Assembly: GCA_035079385.1 (NCBI GenBank)
Contig: JAVHKY010000013.1
Coordinates: 17,730,001-17,794,000 of the forward strand
Origin: Aspidiotus rigidus
Taxonomy: Eukaryota > Arthropoda > Insecta > Hemiptera > Diaspididae
DNA length: 64,000 nucleotides
Direction: 5' to 3'
Part shown: positions 11,936 to 22,860 of the stretch, in pieces
Position numbering within the stretch: the first letter of the stretch is position 1
Layout of the letters: each line of letters opens with the position of its first letter
Translations under genes and position numbers: made by a program
Notes under the pieces: generated by a model
Databases searched by the model: none
What the model saw: only the letters and a program-made list of their open reading frames with translations
Told to the model about the DNA's origin: nothing

Positions 11936-12710
11936 TGAGTGAGATCATCTTGTACCGTACTGTTACAACGTATGAAGCGTGATATTTCTGTTCTTGACCC
12001 AATTTTAAATCTTTCTAAGGCCATATAATTGATCATTTGTATGGCAGTTTCTGGAGTTAACCCTTTTTCTTTCTTTGAGGCTAGCTTAGCTCGGTATGCA
12101 AGGTTTTCTATACGGTCTCCAAATTGTTGAGTCGTTTCTGTTGTAAGTTGCTTTACTGAACTTAGTTTGGAATAGGCCTGTGCATAGGATTCTCTTGGCT
12201 CGTAATATTCTTTTAGGAATGCTTTGAGTTTTGGGTATGTTTTAACTTCTGGATGCTAAGTTTCTCTCTTGGTTCACCTTCTATTTCGTTAAATATTATC
12301 ATTAGGAATTGTTTGCGCTTGCTTGTGTGATACAACTGGTAGGCATTATGGATCTGGTCTAAGAAGGTGTTTAACTCTTCTGTTTTGCCTGTAAATCTTT
12401 TGTGTATCATCGATTGTAACAATTCCACATCTTTGATTCCTTCTTCCTCCTCATCATTGGATTCAGTTTCACTGATATCAGAGACATCATTGGTGAGAGG
12501 CATTTTAGTGAGATCTTTTAATCCTTTGGGGACTGAGAGTTTCTTCTTGGTTTTCTCTACGAGAAAGAAATTTGAGAGTGTCTCTCTTAATCTTTGCTCA
12601 TTCTCTTCCTGAGTTTGGCTAAAGGTGAAGTTTTTGACTAGTGTTTCAATTTGACTTTCTTTGCTAGGTTGCTCAGGGTTTCCCTCGCCTGACTTGGAGG
12701 ATTGTGCCAT
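11936..12710 (-). pseudogene. Gag (capsid part) of errantivirus-like element, broken
   Basis: The ATG at 12710 opens a hydrophilic N-terminus with an acidic run of Glu/Asp around residues 88-96. A capsid-like region follows, and after a frame change near 12235 it continues as LKEYYEPRESYAQAYSKL…Q.FGDRIENLAYRAK, typical of the Ty3/gypsy capsid. It ends at about 11935, where integrase sequence begins. Zinc knuckles, protease, reverse transcriptase and RNase H are deleted. The leader, PBS and LTR lie upstream in the correct order. Confidence 0.8.
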
Positions 12711-13450
12711 GTTGAGGAAAAATAGATTGGAGCAGGAAAGGATAAATATAAAGTAATTAATTACCTGACTTGAATCTCTATTGCTTACTCTGATGCTCTT
12801 TGTTGCCTTAGATAATGCTCTTGGATGCTCTTAGTTGCTTTGGATTGGTGCTCTCGGTAGCTCTGGATTGCTTTGATTAGTTGCTTGTAGAATACTCTTA
12901 GTTGCTTTGAGACGATGCTCTAGGTAGTTTTGGATGCTCTTGGTAGATTCTCTTAATTCTGTCTGTAACCGTGGTGGCTCAAGAAAAATGGACAGTGTTT
13001 TTAACAGCGATGGTAGCATTGCGGATAACTGCGAGGATGATTGCATCTGAGGTGTGAACAATGACGGCACTGTGATTTCCGGAATCGTTTCTTTTCTAAG
13101 GTTATAATTGAGCGAACGTGATGAGTAAGCTGGCTCGACCAACTTCCTCGCTGATTTTGAATGATCAGGGTACTTGATCTTTGGTTTACTAATTGGCAAC
13201 CCCCACCTATCGTTCTTGCAAGTAAACTTGATTAAACAGGGCCCTCGAAGTATCAAGGTGCACTGCTGAATTTTTTGGTAGACTGGAGCTCTTCTGTTTG
13301 GACTTCTGTTTGGACCAATCATTACCACAAAACCGTGACGCACCACCTGAGACACAATTTGTGATGTACAAGTTGCACACAGTTTGCAAGGATAGGTAAC
13401 AACGCACAACTGCGGCAAAAAACACAAGTTGAAAAAAGCACAGTGTCCTA
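12711..13450 (-). other. 5' leader of errantivirus-like element, with a 198-codon open frame
   Basis: Sits between the PBS and gag. It contains an open frame (13427-12831, minus) of unknown meaning and, near 12780-12950, irregular direct repeats of a TGCTCT..TTGCTTTGGAT type. No retroviral protein motif is seen in the frame, so it is probably untranslated leader that happens to be open. Confidence 0.5.
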
Positions 13451-13462
13451 CCGACTGCGCCA
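13451..13462 (-). other. Primer binding site, tRNA-Ser type
   Basis: Minus-strand TGGCGCAGTCGG, six bases inside the LTR at 13469. This fixes the LTR at 13469-13935 as a 5' LTR and the element orientation as minus. Confidence 0.85.
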
Positions 13463-13468
13463 GATTTA

Positions 13469-13935
13469 TGTTACAAACAAGTTAAAGATTATCACTTGAA
13501 CACTTGAGAGCTTTATTGAACATGTTAGAGAACAGAGTTGAACTACCAAAACTATGTGGAACAGAGGTTCTTGTATAGTAAAACATTATTGACTTAATAA
13601 GAAGAGATAGAAGAGAAGGAAAGGAGATCATTGGAAGGAACTAGAAAGATCTAGAAAAAAATAGAAGGTAGAGAAAGTGCTAGAAGAGTCTAGAAGAGTA
13701 TAAAGGTACTTAATTGATATAACAATAATATTTAAAATGCAAAGGTAACATGTAGTGTTGGAGTAAGTATTAAATAAATATCTATGATCATGTTTATATG
13801 ATAAAGGTGATATTGATATTGATTTGATAAATATATGGTAATCATATTAGAGTACAAAGGTTATAAAGATGCTATACAAGTAGCAAGGTTAGCATAAGTA
13901 GGAAAAAGAAAAAGGTGTAGAGTGTCGTTGTAACA
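13469..13935 (-). repeat. LTR copy 2 (467 bp), 5' LTR
   Basis: Same family and orientation as 10615-11062. It has TGTTACAA/TTGTAACA ends and the PBS immediately inside. The outer flank (13936 onward) is gag-like sequence of a related element cut in the zinc-knuckle region. No target duplication with the outer flank of copy 1 is visible (CTTGC versus GATCG). Confidence 0.9.
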
Positions 13936-14490
13936 GATCGCAAAGTTTACAATAGGCGAGTTTTTTTTCTTCTGCAATATTCTTGAAACATTCTTGAGTG
14001 CTGTGATTCCCTGGACAATCACAAATTTTGCAATATTTAGAATTGAAAGATGCAGAATAACTTTGTGAAGAATTTCTCGAATTATTATTATAATTATTTT
14101 TTTGGAAGCTTTATATAGCAGCAAAAAAATGTATTTTTTTTTTAAATCTTAGAGCAGACTTCAAAGCGTCATTAATGTTATCATGGTCACGGAGTTGCAG
14201 TAAGAAATTTGAAATTTGTGAATTTGTATGATAAACAAAAAGATGGATACAATACAATTTATATGTGAGATACCTGACGCTTTCACTTTACTTGGCATAA
14301 AGTTTAATACACGTGAGACAAGAATCTCTACTCTACGGTAGTATTCAGCTGTTGTTTCATTCTTTTTCTGTCTAATATTTCCGAATTATTCAAAATATTG
14401 CTCATTGTCTTTACCTTGATTCTGGAGCTTGTCGTGACAATTGATTGCTCTTTGGCTATCCTTGAGAAATTACAAGGAAACAATTGGCTA
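13936..14490 (-). pseudogene. Gag fragment of a second errantivirus-like element
   Basis: Minus-strand relic. An N-terminal SRIAKEQS.VT.SSRI segment (about 14490-14430) resembles the plus-strand fragment at 8883. After frame breaks come a YYRRVEILVSRV capsid-like piece (about 14350-14290) and, just before the LTR, a cysteine/histidine knuckle with the pattern C-x2-C-x5-H-x4-C and the start of another C-x2-C (about 14060-13940). Truncated exactly at the LTR boundary, consistent with the LTR element having inserted into or recombined with it. Confidence 0.6.
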
Positions 14491-15010
14491 TTCACCTGCA
14501 GTTTAAATGTTGCACAAATCACCTTGGATTGTATGGACTCTCGACATATGCAAGATATCAAGAATGCCTCTTGTTACAAGAAGGTTGTCGTGCATCATAT
14601 CCCCCTCGGAATTCTCTTGGCAACCACAGAATTCAATCAGACTCTCATCAGCGATTCACCACTCTTCAATTTCAATTTTTTCAACGAACTCAAGACTCCT
14701 AACGGCACAGCTCTCAAGCTCACTCCAATCAAAATTTAAAGTCTCAGCATCAACAACTTTCGCAAAATCAGCAATAAAATGCAAGACCACGAAAGACTTC
14801 TACAGCAAAACAAACATAGCGTACATCAAGATGAAATCACACAATGCATATTGTACAGCATCTATACTTCAGTTTTCCTAATTATTCTGTGGATCTTAGC
14901 CCAAATTTATAAATGTATTTACGACTACTATACAACTGTTGTTTTGCATCCGCATATTCCTTCAGCAGACAATCCATTCATCACCACACGTTGATCTATC
15001 ACGAGAATGG
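14470..15010 (+). pseudogene. Errantivirus-like Env C-terminal fragment, plus strand
   Basis: Homologous to the minus-strand relic at 8947-9814. Visible are a cysteine-containing region, the block FNQT..SDSPLFNF.FFNELKTPN, a hydrophobic membrane span (about 14850-14910) ending in a KCIYDYY motif, and a short cytoplasmic tail. One in-frame stop at about 14737 and a frame change near 14990 break it. It starts head to head with the minus-strand gag fragment near 14470, a rearrangement junction. Residues after 15000 belong to another element. Confidence 0.75.
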
Positions 15011-15365
15011 GAAAATGAAATTCCAGATAAGAGAAAAATGACAGACTACTGGGATACGACCTACCAAGGAAAACGTGGGTGCGCTTAAATCGAATAAGAA
15101 CTGGTCACGGTAGAAGTGGCCATATGCTCGCAAAGTGGGCTTTTGGAGTGACGCAAAGTGCGGTTGCGGAGCGGACGAACAGACGATGGACCACATCTTG
15201 AATACGTGCCCGATAAGAGCCCTCAGGGGAGGATGGAACGAAATCCGGAAGATGTCAACAGCAGCAAAGGAATGGCTGGAAAACCTGGATGTGAACATCC
15301 AATCTAAAGAAACTTCATTACTTGGAAATATTGAAATTTATTTCATAATTTTGTACTCTATTTGA
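15003..15365 (+). pseudogene. RTE-like non-LTR retrotransposon ORF2 C-terminus
   Basis: Plus strand reads a GYDLPRKTWVRLNRIRTGHG segment, then in a shifted frame a C-x-C…EQTMDHI…CP zinc-binding-like segment and an EWLENLDVNI tail ending with a stop at about 15363. This is the characteristic C-terminal end of many RTE-type and related ORF2 proteins. Everything upstream is missing, so it is a 5'-truncated insertion of roughly 0.35 kb next to an env relic. Confidence 0.7.
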
Positions 15366-15577
15366 TTTTCATAAAACGGTTCATCCCAATTAAAGGAATT
15401 TTTGTCCTAGCATTTTTAGAGTTGAGCTGATTACTCTAATAACAAGAAACCTTGAAAAGAAACACGAACAGATCCAATTTTTACTTATCACAATATCTCT
15501 CTGGACACCACGTTTTTTACTGGAGATTAAAGAAGAACGAATCGCGGTACACGTGTGTGGGAGAATATTGTTTCCGA

Positions 15578-18450
15578 TTATTCACGGTCTTGTATTTTAG
15601 TCTCTTTAATAAGTCTCTTAAAAACCGACAGCCTCTCCTCATCCCTGATTGAAGGAAGCATTGAATTGAATATTTTGGGTCCCTGATATCCTGCCTGCGC
15701 TCTAGAATGAGTCTTCCTCCATGGTGGATAGGCGGCCACCCTTGCCACAGAATTTCTTGTTTCTGTTAGCTTATTGTAGTGAAGCCGAAAGAGGTATTTA
15801 TTCTTAAATAAAAACATTAACAATCTTCGTTTATATACCCCTCCCAGCCCCACCACATTCATTTTGGGATAAATACTTGATTCAGAGGTTCGAGGAGGGA
15901 GGGAGAGGATTGACCACACCTTATTTTGCAGTACTTTTAATGGCTTTGTATGCCTGCAGGCCCCCCAGTGTATTATTCCAAAACTCAGCACTGACTCGTA
16001 CAGGGACATAAATATTTTTATTAGATGTTTAGCATTAAAATAGTTTTTAGGTGGAAAAACAAAAAATTTAATTTTCTGAGTTTAGCCTGGAGTCCTAGGG
16101 AATGTTCTCTCCATGTTAATTTTTCGTCAAAAGTCAAACCCAAATATTTAATCTTATTAGTTCTCTCCATGTCAACAGCACCAAGTTTCAAATTTACTTC
16201 AGTCGTCCACTTAATCTTCATATATGAATATATTATGCTTTGACACTTACTGAGATTAAGAATGAGAAAATTTTCTCTGAACCATGTAGATTCTATGTCG
16301 TGTGAAAAATCTTCATTGATCTGCTTAGCAGTGGCCGCGCTATACAACAAGGAGGTGTCATCAGCATATCCAGTAACTCTAGCTTTCAGGGGGAGAAAAA
16401 AAATGTCATTTATATATATTATGAACAGCAGAGGCCCCAAGACGCTGCCCTGCGGAACACCACGCTCTACTACAAGTTTCGAACTCGCCGTTTCATTTAT
16501 TTTTACACATTGTTCCCTTCCAGATAAATAGGTTGCAAACCAATCCAGCAAAGGCCCCCGAAGTCTAATTCTCTCCAATTTTTTGATCATTAATGAAAAA
16601 TTCACAGTATCAAAGGCCTTTGCCAGACACCCCTACAGTAGCGTTATTCTCCTCAATACCATTTACAATATTGGATACGTGAATAAACAGTGCAGAATCA
16701 GTTGATTTATTCCTAGTGAAACCATGCTGCTGTTCTGCCAAAAAATCTATATGCTCTAAATAATTTAAGATTTTTTGTTTAACACATTTTTCAAAAATTT
16801 TTGATATACAAGGAAGAAGCGAGACAGGTCGATAATTTGTCATTTGGGCAGAATCCCCCCCCCCCCCTTTAGGAACCGGAACGATTAGTGCTAACTTAAG
16901 TAACTCAGGGAAAATACCCAATTTTAAAGATTTATTAAACAGAGGTGTTAACATTTTTGCAAAAAATGGGCATTTCTTTGACCAAATGCGAGGAGACGCC
17001 GTCAGTTACCACACTGAACTTATTTTTAAGAGACATAATTGCCATTTCAGTATCAGCCGTCGACAAGCGAAATCCGTCCAGGGTCGGACTATATTCACAT
17101 CCAACCCCAACACCCATACCAGTATTTATTATCGGTATTCCTACAGCGTCCTCCTTATGGGTATTGTGCCTGCCGTGCATACCAGCCTTATCAAGTAAAT
17201 TATCTACCACCCCATGTTAAATTCTTCAGCCACTCTGCCTGGGTTACTTTCTGTTATTACCATTTCCTCAGCAATCCTCACTTCCCTTATTCCCTCCCGC
17301 CTGCTTTTCCCTCTGACATCATTACGTTTCCCAACCTTTTCTACAGTCCAGGTAATTGTCATCCAATAATTTACTATAGAAATTCACTTTTGCCTTTCTA
17401 ATTTCCCTTTTCGCTTTACCAGAGATAAGCTGGAACTCTGCTTTAAAATCCTTATTATCTTTCTGCAGCCGGTAACGCTGATAAGCACGAGATTTTTCTT
17501 TCACGAGCACAAGTAGCTGTTTCGTCATCCAGGGTTGCCGCATGCGTTTACATTTTCTATCACTTACAGTTATCATTTTCGTTGCATTCGCTCGACAGGC
17601 TTATATGTTTTTGATAAGTTTATCAAAATCATCGTCAACTGTTGACCTAGAATTTTTCTCAACTTTTTCCACCCAAGTCCAGTTCGACTTTAACAATTCA
17701 CCCTGAAACTTCTTTTCGTTTGTAAACACTATTTGCCTCTCGTCTGTCGACCGGTAAGTATTTGGAAATTCTATGGTAATGTTTAACATTGCGTGATCAG
17801 TAATCTGGTTCTGCATTTTTTCACAGGTAATCCCTAATGTAACACTATTGGTGAACACGTGATCCAAACAATTATTGTCTCTTGTTGGAGAATTTTGAAG
17901 AGAAAGACAACCCATGGCCATGAGCATATTTAGATAATCCGCTGATTCGCCAGCATTAAGTATGTTAATGTTCATATCTCCAATGAGTAAAGTTCCTTTT
18001 CGTTTTCGTTTTGCAACATTCGTTCTAAATTCTCGATAAAACTGTTCTTAGACGATTTACCATCTCTATAATACAAGATACACGACAAGCACACCACTAC
18101 TGCACACAGTTTTCTCACTCCTAGGATACTCAATCTTCAATTTTAGTAAGTTTGCACCTTCGATACTTGGAGTTTCAATTCGTACTAGTTTCAAATTTTC
18201 TTTCACATAGAAAACCACCCCACCCGATTTTCTTCCGTCAATTCTAGGCGCAACATATTCGACGTAGGTACCCATGAATATGAAGTAATTTTATATTTTC
18301 TTTTTTCACCCAGGTTTCAGACAGTGTCAAAATATCGTAATCACATCCCTGGACGGATGCAGCGTTCATTGTCAACAACAATTCATTATAATGCTGCTCG
18401 TTGAGGCTATGAATATTAGTATAAAATATTTTCAGTCGTCCACTGTTCAT
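15578..18450 (-). pseudogene. ORF2: AP-like endonuclease and reverse transcriptase, frame-broken
   Basis: The ATG at 18450 opens an APE-type endonuclease: ILYTN-like start, LSETWV motif (about 18320), and GGVVFYVK. In another frame come CLDHVFT and ITDHAML, the terminal catalytic SDH-like block (about 17800-17850). The RT part runs from about 17576: an RMRQPWMT segment, then NYRPVSLLPCISKIFEKC, QHGFT..KSTDSALF, GVPQGSVLGPLLF and the catalytic GYADDTSLL (about 16370). The tail reaches a stop at 15578. At least five frame changes are present, one close to a 13-base C run at 16855-16867. It nicks target DNA and reverse-transcribes element RNA in live relatives. Confidence 0.85.
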
Positions 18451-18713
18451 TTATGATTAGAAATAAAATGCTATATTAAAACAAATTTACCGCTTACTTT
18501 AGTAGATAATCCGCCACGATACCCCAATGACTTGGATTTCGATGTAACAAAAAATGTTGAACAATAAATACCTAGCTCGTTTGTCCCCCCCCCCCCCCCC
18601 CAGGAACATATTGAAAAAGGAATAACTCGATATCGAAGGTAGAAAAAAAGAAAAAATATGGAAAGAGTTTGACACTGATCAGACGAAAGAAATATTATCA
18701 CTCTCACAACGAG

Positions 18714-19737
18714 CTATCGAGTACGAGCTTGTGCTGCAAAAATGTTGTTAACCTCTTCCATCGAAGAAATTTCAAATTTTTTATCATTCTCGTATCGTGC
18801 ATATACGTACACAGCAATCAATAGTAAATATTTTATAATTCTTTGAACCCAAGCTTTTCCTTTGCATATCGATCGAAGCTCATTCGTCCTTTGTGTGAGG
18901 TGATCATTCACGTAAATCTTGCTGTTCCCATTACCATCAACTAAGGCAGCAGTTGGCGCCAGCTTTTTCGAATGAATTATGAAATCAGTTTTGAGGTGCC
19001 TATTGACAAATTTGATAACGAAGTTACGAGGTAACAGATTACGAGAATGACTATTTGTTCTAGCTGTTAAATAGTGACACGCATCCACATCGTCACTTTT
19101 AATATCGAATCCTAGCTTTTCAGAGACTCTAGCAAGTGTGTCTAGAGGTTTCTCATCTACGATTTCAGGAATGCCTGAAATAATAACATTGTTCCTACGA
19201 GAATATTGTTCCTGAGAATCGATGCGATCCCGGAGATTACGATTTTCATTTTCCAAGGCCGCAATTCTGGCAATAAAATTGGCATTTTCTTCTCGTAGAG
19301 ATACTAATTCTGCCTTAATTGGCACGATGTACATTTGCAGCAATTTTTCAAACGCCGTTATCATCATCTCCAAAAGACTCATAGTGAGGACGCTTACAGG
19401 GTCGAGTATCAGTACTTGATAGTGATGCATCTCGTGACTTGTGGTGATGTAGTCCTAAGTTTGTTGGAGTACGGTGATTTTGACCATTTGTTTGAGTAAC
19501 TCTCTGAGTAGACGACAAGAAAGTATCGTTTAATGGAATACCAGCACTTTCCCTGCATTCTTTATACACCCAAGTTGCTTCCTGGTCTCTCGACAAACCT
19601 CGCCAGACTGACTGATGGATTTCTCCGCCCAAACATTTAAAATGAAATGTTTCTTCACATGAGGAACAGACCGGAAAGGAACGATTAGGCGAAGTATTTG
19701 TCTTGCAGACATAACAGGGAGTACCTTCTCCAGCCAT
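18714..19737 (-). pseudogene. ORF1: PHD-type zinc finger plus coiled coil RNA-binding protein, frame-broken
   Basis: The ATG at 19737 begins a Cys/His-rich N-terminus (C-x2-C…C-x2-C…H-x2-C…C) resembling a PHD finger (residues about 8-60, last pair weakened). A linker follows, then after a frame change near 19360 a leucine-rich coiled coil. Next come QYSRRNNVIISGIPE and an RRM-like region with FVIKFVN and a basic tail, ending at 18714. PHD-bearing ORF1 proteins occur in several CR1/Jockey-group lineages and are thought to bind element RNA or chromatin. One frameshift; otherwise well preserved. Confidence 0.75.
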
Positions 19738-20138
19738 TATTGAATTGTATTTCAATTATCTTTGAGTTGTTATCAGCACGGGTAAACACGTGACACCATA
19801 AAATGCCAAGCGAAAAAATTCAATATCTCTTGAATTATAAAACGGATATTAATAACTGAAGATTCAAATGAAAGCGTGAACTTAACACTTGAAAAGGAAC
19901 CACAATTTCCGAAATATGATGAAGTAGAACCTTTTTAGAATCAATGCGGTTTCTCAATTTATGACCAGATATACCAGACGAAGTCATACTCAAGCGAGTA
20001 ATACCAACGGAGTAATTTACAAATTTAGCCACAGAATTTTAACGATGCCGGAGCGCTTTCGATTAAACAATCATTGTCAACGGGGACTGGAAAGCGACTG
20101 AACCAACTCCGGCTGTAAACCAGAAACATACGAGGAAA

Positions 20139-21722
20139 TCAGGATTGAACCAGCGAGTCATCACGACGTGAATCATACTCGTAAACTAGTTCAATCAACC
20201 CCTCATCAGGTATGTACCTGTTGAGCACATTAAGGTCGTCGTTATTTAAATGACGGATTATTTCGATGTGTTCTAACGCTTTTCGCTTCGAATACGCGTT
20301 TTCTCTGTAGAGGAGGACCTCGGACCCCTCTTTAATGCTATGGCCGCTAGTGATTAGATGGTCCGCAAACGCCGATTCACCTATATTCTTCTTTTCCCAC
20401 GCCTTCCTATGTTCAGCGATTCTAATTTTCAACTGACGGCCTGTCTCGCCAATATAAATTCCGTTACAATCCTTACACTCAACTTTATACACACCACTCC
20501 TCTCGGCCAGTTGGATGGGGTCTTTTAGCCTAACCAATAAACTTTTTATGGTGTTGGGGTTGTAATACACAGGCCGAAATCCGAAGGGGCGTAGGACACG
20601 ACTCAATTGAGATGAGAACTGCCCCAAAAACGGAAGCCTTATCCAACGCTCTCTACTGTTTAGGGCCGTATTGCGGGGGAGGGAGGTGGTAGAATCGAGG
20701 CATTTTCGAGTAACTTTCCTTTGGATCATAAGGTCAATGTCTAAGTTCACTTCATTCACTCTGGCCAAGTGCTTTATAGTTAATACCTCTTTTTGGAAGG
20801 CTGACTGTTTGAGAGGAATACTAGTCAGTCGATGGATTAGGCTTTCAAATCCAGCATATTTATGGGCTACAGGGCAGAAAGATTTGCCGTGGACAGTAAT
20901 ATCGGTCGCAGTATGTTTCCCGTATATGGCGAATTCATGGATACCGTCTCTATTACAGATCGTCAAATCCAAGTAATTAATAGATGCGCCACCGATTCCT
21001 AAAGTAAATTTTATAGAAGGATATTGATTATTTAGATACTGGAGAAACTCCAAAAGGAGCTCTCGGGGACCAGTCCACGTACACAACACATCGTCGACAT
21101 ACCTGTGCCAATAATAAATCTGATCTAAATACGCACTGCCAGAGGAGAACAAATCGAGCTCAAACTTAGACATAAAGACCTCCGAAATGAGAGAACCCAA
21201 AGGAGAACCGATGGGTATTCCAACCTCTTCAGGAAACTCAAAAAACTTGTTATCGAATTTGCAATAATTGGGAGACCAACAAATATTGAGGAGATTGAAA
21301 AATTCACCCAATTCTTCTTGGCGAACATTTGTTTGAATCAAAAGGTCTCCCATATGTTGTATGGCGGTTGCTCTAGGGATATTGGGGAACAGTTGATCCC
21401 AGCGGAAGAATATTATCCTTAAGCCTATCAGCCAAGGAGACCGAATTTTTCACCGAGTAAGGTGACTCATGGTCAACTTTCGATTTAAACCATCGGTCCA
21501 AAAATTGCGCCAGAGCGTACGTGGGGGAGGACACAAAGGATACGACCGGACGCATCGGGTTATCTTTTTTATAGACTTTTGGTAGCCCGTACAAGAGGGG
21601 AGGCACAGGGTTGGGCTCCAGGAGCAATCTTTTTAGCGAGGGAGTTTTAATAATAAATTCACACTCGTTTATCACACGTCTAACTTCTTTTACGTGTTTA
21701 GGAAAATTGAAACTGTCGTTTT
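20139..21722 (-). pseudogene. Penelope-like RT with GIY-YIG endonuclease, longer copy
   Basis: The minus strand begins in the RT fingers (LYGLPKVYKKDNPMRPVVSF, about 21600) and continues to motif B (GIPIGSPLGSLISEVFMSKFE) and motif C (YWHRYVDDVLC, about 21105). It then reads a linker with INYLDLTIC and a GIY-YIG nuclease (GVYKVECKDCNGIYIGETGR…RI.EHRKAW, about 20500-20380), ending with a stop at 20139. The segment that should carry RT motif A with its catalytic Asp is missing: GST is followed directly by LFPNIPRAT in a shifted frame near 21365. The 5' end is truncated at about 21722. The GIY-YIG part looks intact. Confidence 0.9.
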
Positions 21723-21723
21723 T

Positions 21724-22648
21724 TTTGTGTTGTTTATGTGGACTGGTCCCCGAGAGCTCCTTTTGGAGTTTCTCCAGTATCTAAATAATCAATATCCTTC
21801 TATAAAATTTACTTTAGGAATCGGTGGCGCATCTATTAATTACTTGGATTTGACGATCTGTAATAAAGACGGTATCCATGAATTCGCCATGTACAGGAAA
21901 GATACTGCGACCGATATTACTGTCCACGGCAAATCTTTCTGCCCTGTAGCCCATAAATATGCTGGATTTAACAGCCTAATCCATCGACTGACTAGTATTC
22001 CTATTAACTATAAAGCACTTGGCCAGAGTGAATGAAGTGAACTTAGACATTGACCTTATGATCCAAAGGAAAGTTACTCGAAAATGCCTCGATTCTACCA
22101 CCTCCCTCCCCCGCAATACGGCCCTAAACAGTAGAGAGCGTTGGATAAGGCTTCCGTTTTTGGGGCAGTTCTCATCTCAATTGAGTCGTGTCCTACGCCC
22201 CTTCGGATTTCGGCCTGTGTATTACAACCCCAACACCATAAAAAGTTTATTGGTTAGGCTAAAAGACCCCATCCAACTGGCCGAGAGGAGTGGTGTGTAT
22301 AAAGTTGAGTGTAAGGATTGTAACGGAATTTATATTGGCGAGACAGGCCGTCAGTTGAAAATTAGAATCGCTGAACATAGGAAGGCGTGGGAAAAGAAGA
22401 ATATAGGTGAATCGGCGTTTGCGGACCATCTAATCACTAGCGGCCATAGCATTAAAGAGGGGTCCGAGGTCCTCCTCTACAGAGAAAACGCGTATTCGAA
22501 GCGAAAAGCGTTAGAACACATCGAAATAATCCGTCATTTAAATAACGACGACCTTAATGTGCTCAACAGGTACATACCTGATGAGGGGTTGATTGAACTA
22601 GTTTACGAGTATGATTCACGTCGTGATGACTCGCTGGTTCAATCCTGA
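21724..22648 (+). pseudogene. Penelope-like element, shorter inverted copy with intact GIY-YIG part
   Basis: Starts just after the YVDD motif and so lacks the whole RT core. It then follows the minus-strand copy through the linker and GIY-YIG domain to the stop at 22648. A 29-bp deletion near 21998, relative to the other arm, shifts the frame. After an ATG at 22019 region the last 209 codons are identical in translation to those of the other arm. Confidence 0.9.
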
Positions 22649-22860
22649 TTTCCTCGTATGTTTCTGGTTTACAGCCGGAGTTGGTTCAGTCGCTTTCCAG
22701 TCCCCGTTGACAATGATTGCTTAATCGAAAGCGCACCGGCATCGTTAAAATTCTGTGGCTAAATTTGTAAATTACTCCGTTGGTATTACTCGCTTGAGTA
22801 TGACTTCGTCTGGTAGAACCTTTTCATTAGCCAAGAAACCGAGAGACTTGGGCGATTTTG

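Larger units (their letters stand above)
15366..19924 (-). mobile_element. Nearly complete CR1/Jockey-type non-LTR retrotransposon
   Basis: About 4.5 kb on the minus strand with all expected parts in order. These are a candidate 5' region (19924-19738), ORF1 (19737-18714), a short spacer with a 17-base C run (18585-18601 on plus), ORF2 with endonuclease and RT (18450-15578), and a 3' UTR down to about 15366. The ends are approximate, and no target duplication could be verified because both sides abut other elements. ORF1 and ORF2 both carry frameshifts, so this copy is dead, but its completeness suggests a fairly young insertion. Confidence 0.8.
19925..22824. mobile_element. Head-to-head inverted pair of Penelope-like elements
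   Basis: Left arm 19974-~21090 and right arm ~21724-22813 are inverted copies of the same 3' half of a Penelope-like element. They are separated by about 0.63 kb that extends only the minus-strand copy. The last 209 codons of the two copies translate identically. An 11-bp direct repeat TAGAACCTTTT at 19925-19935 and 22814-22824 flanks the unit and is a candidate target duplication. Inverted and 5'-truncated partial copies are a known feature of Penelope-like insertions. Confidence 0.85.
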
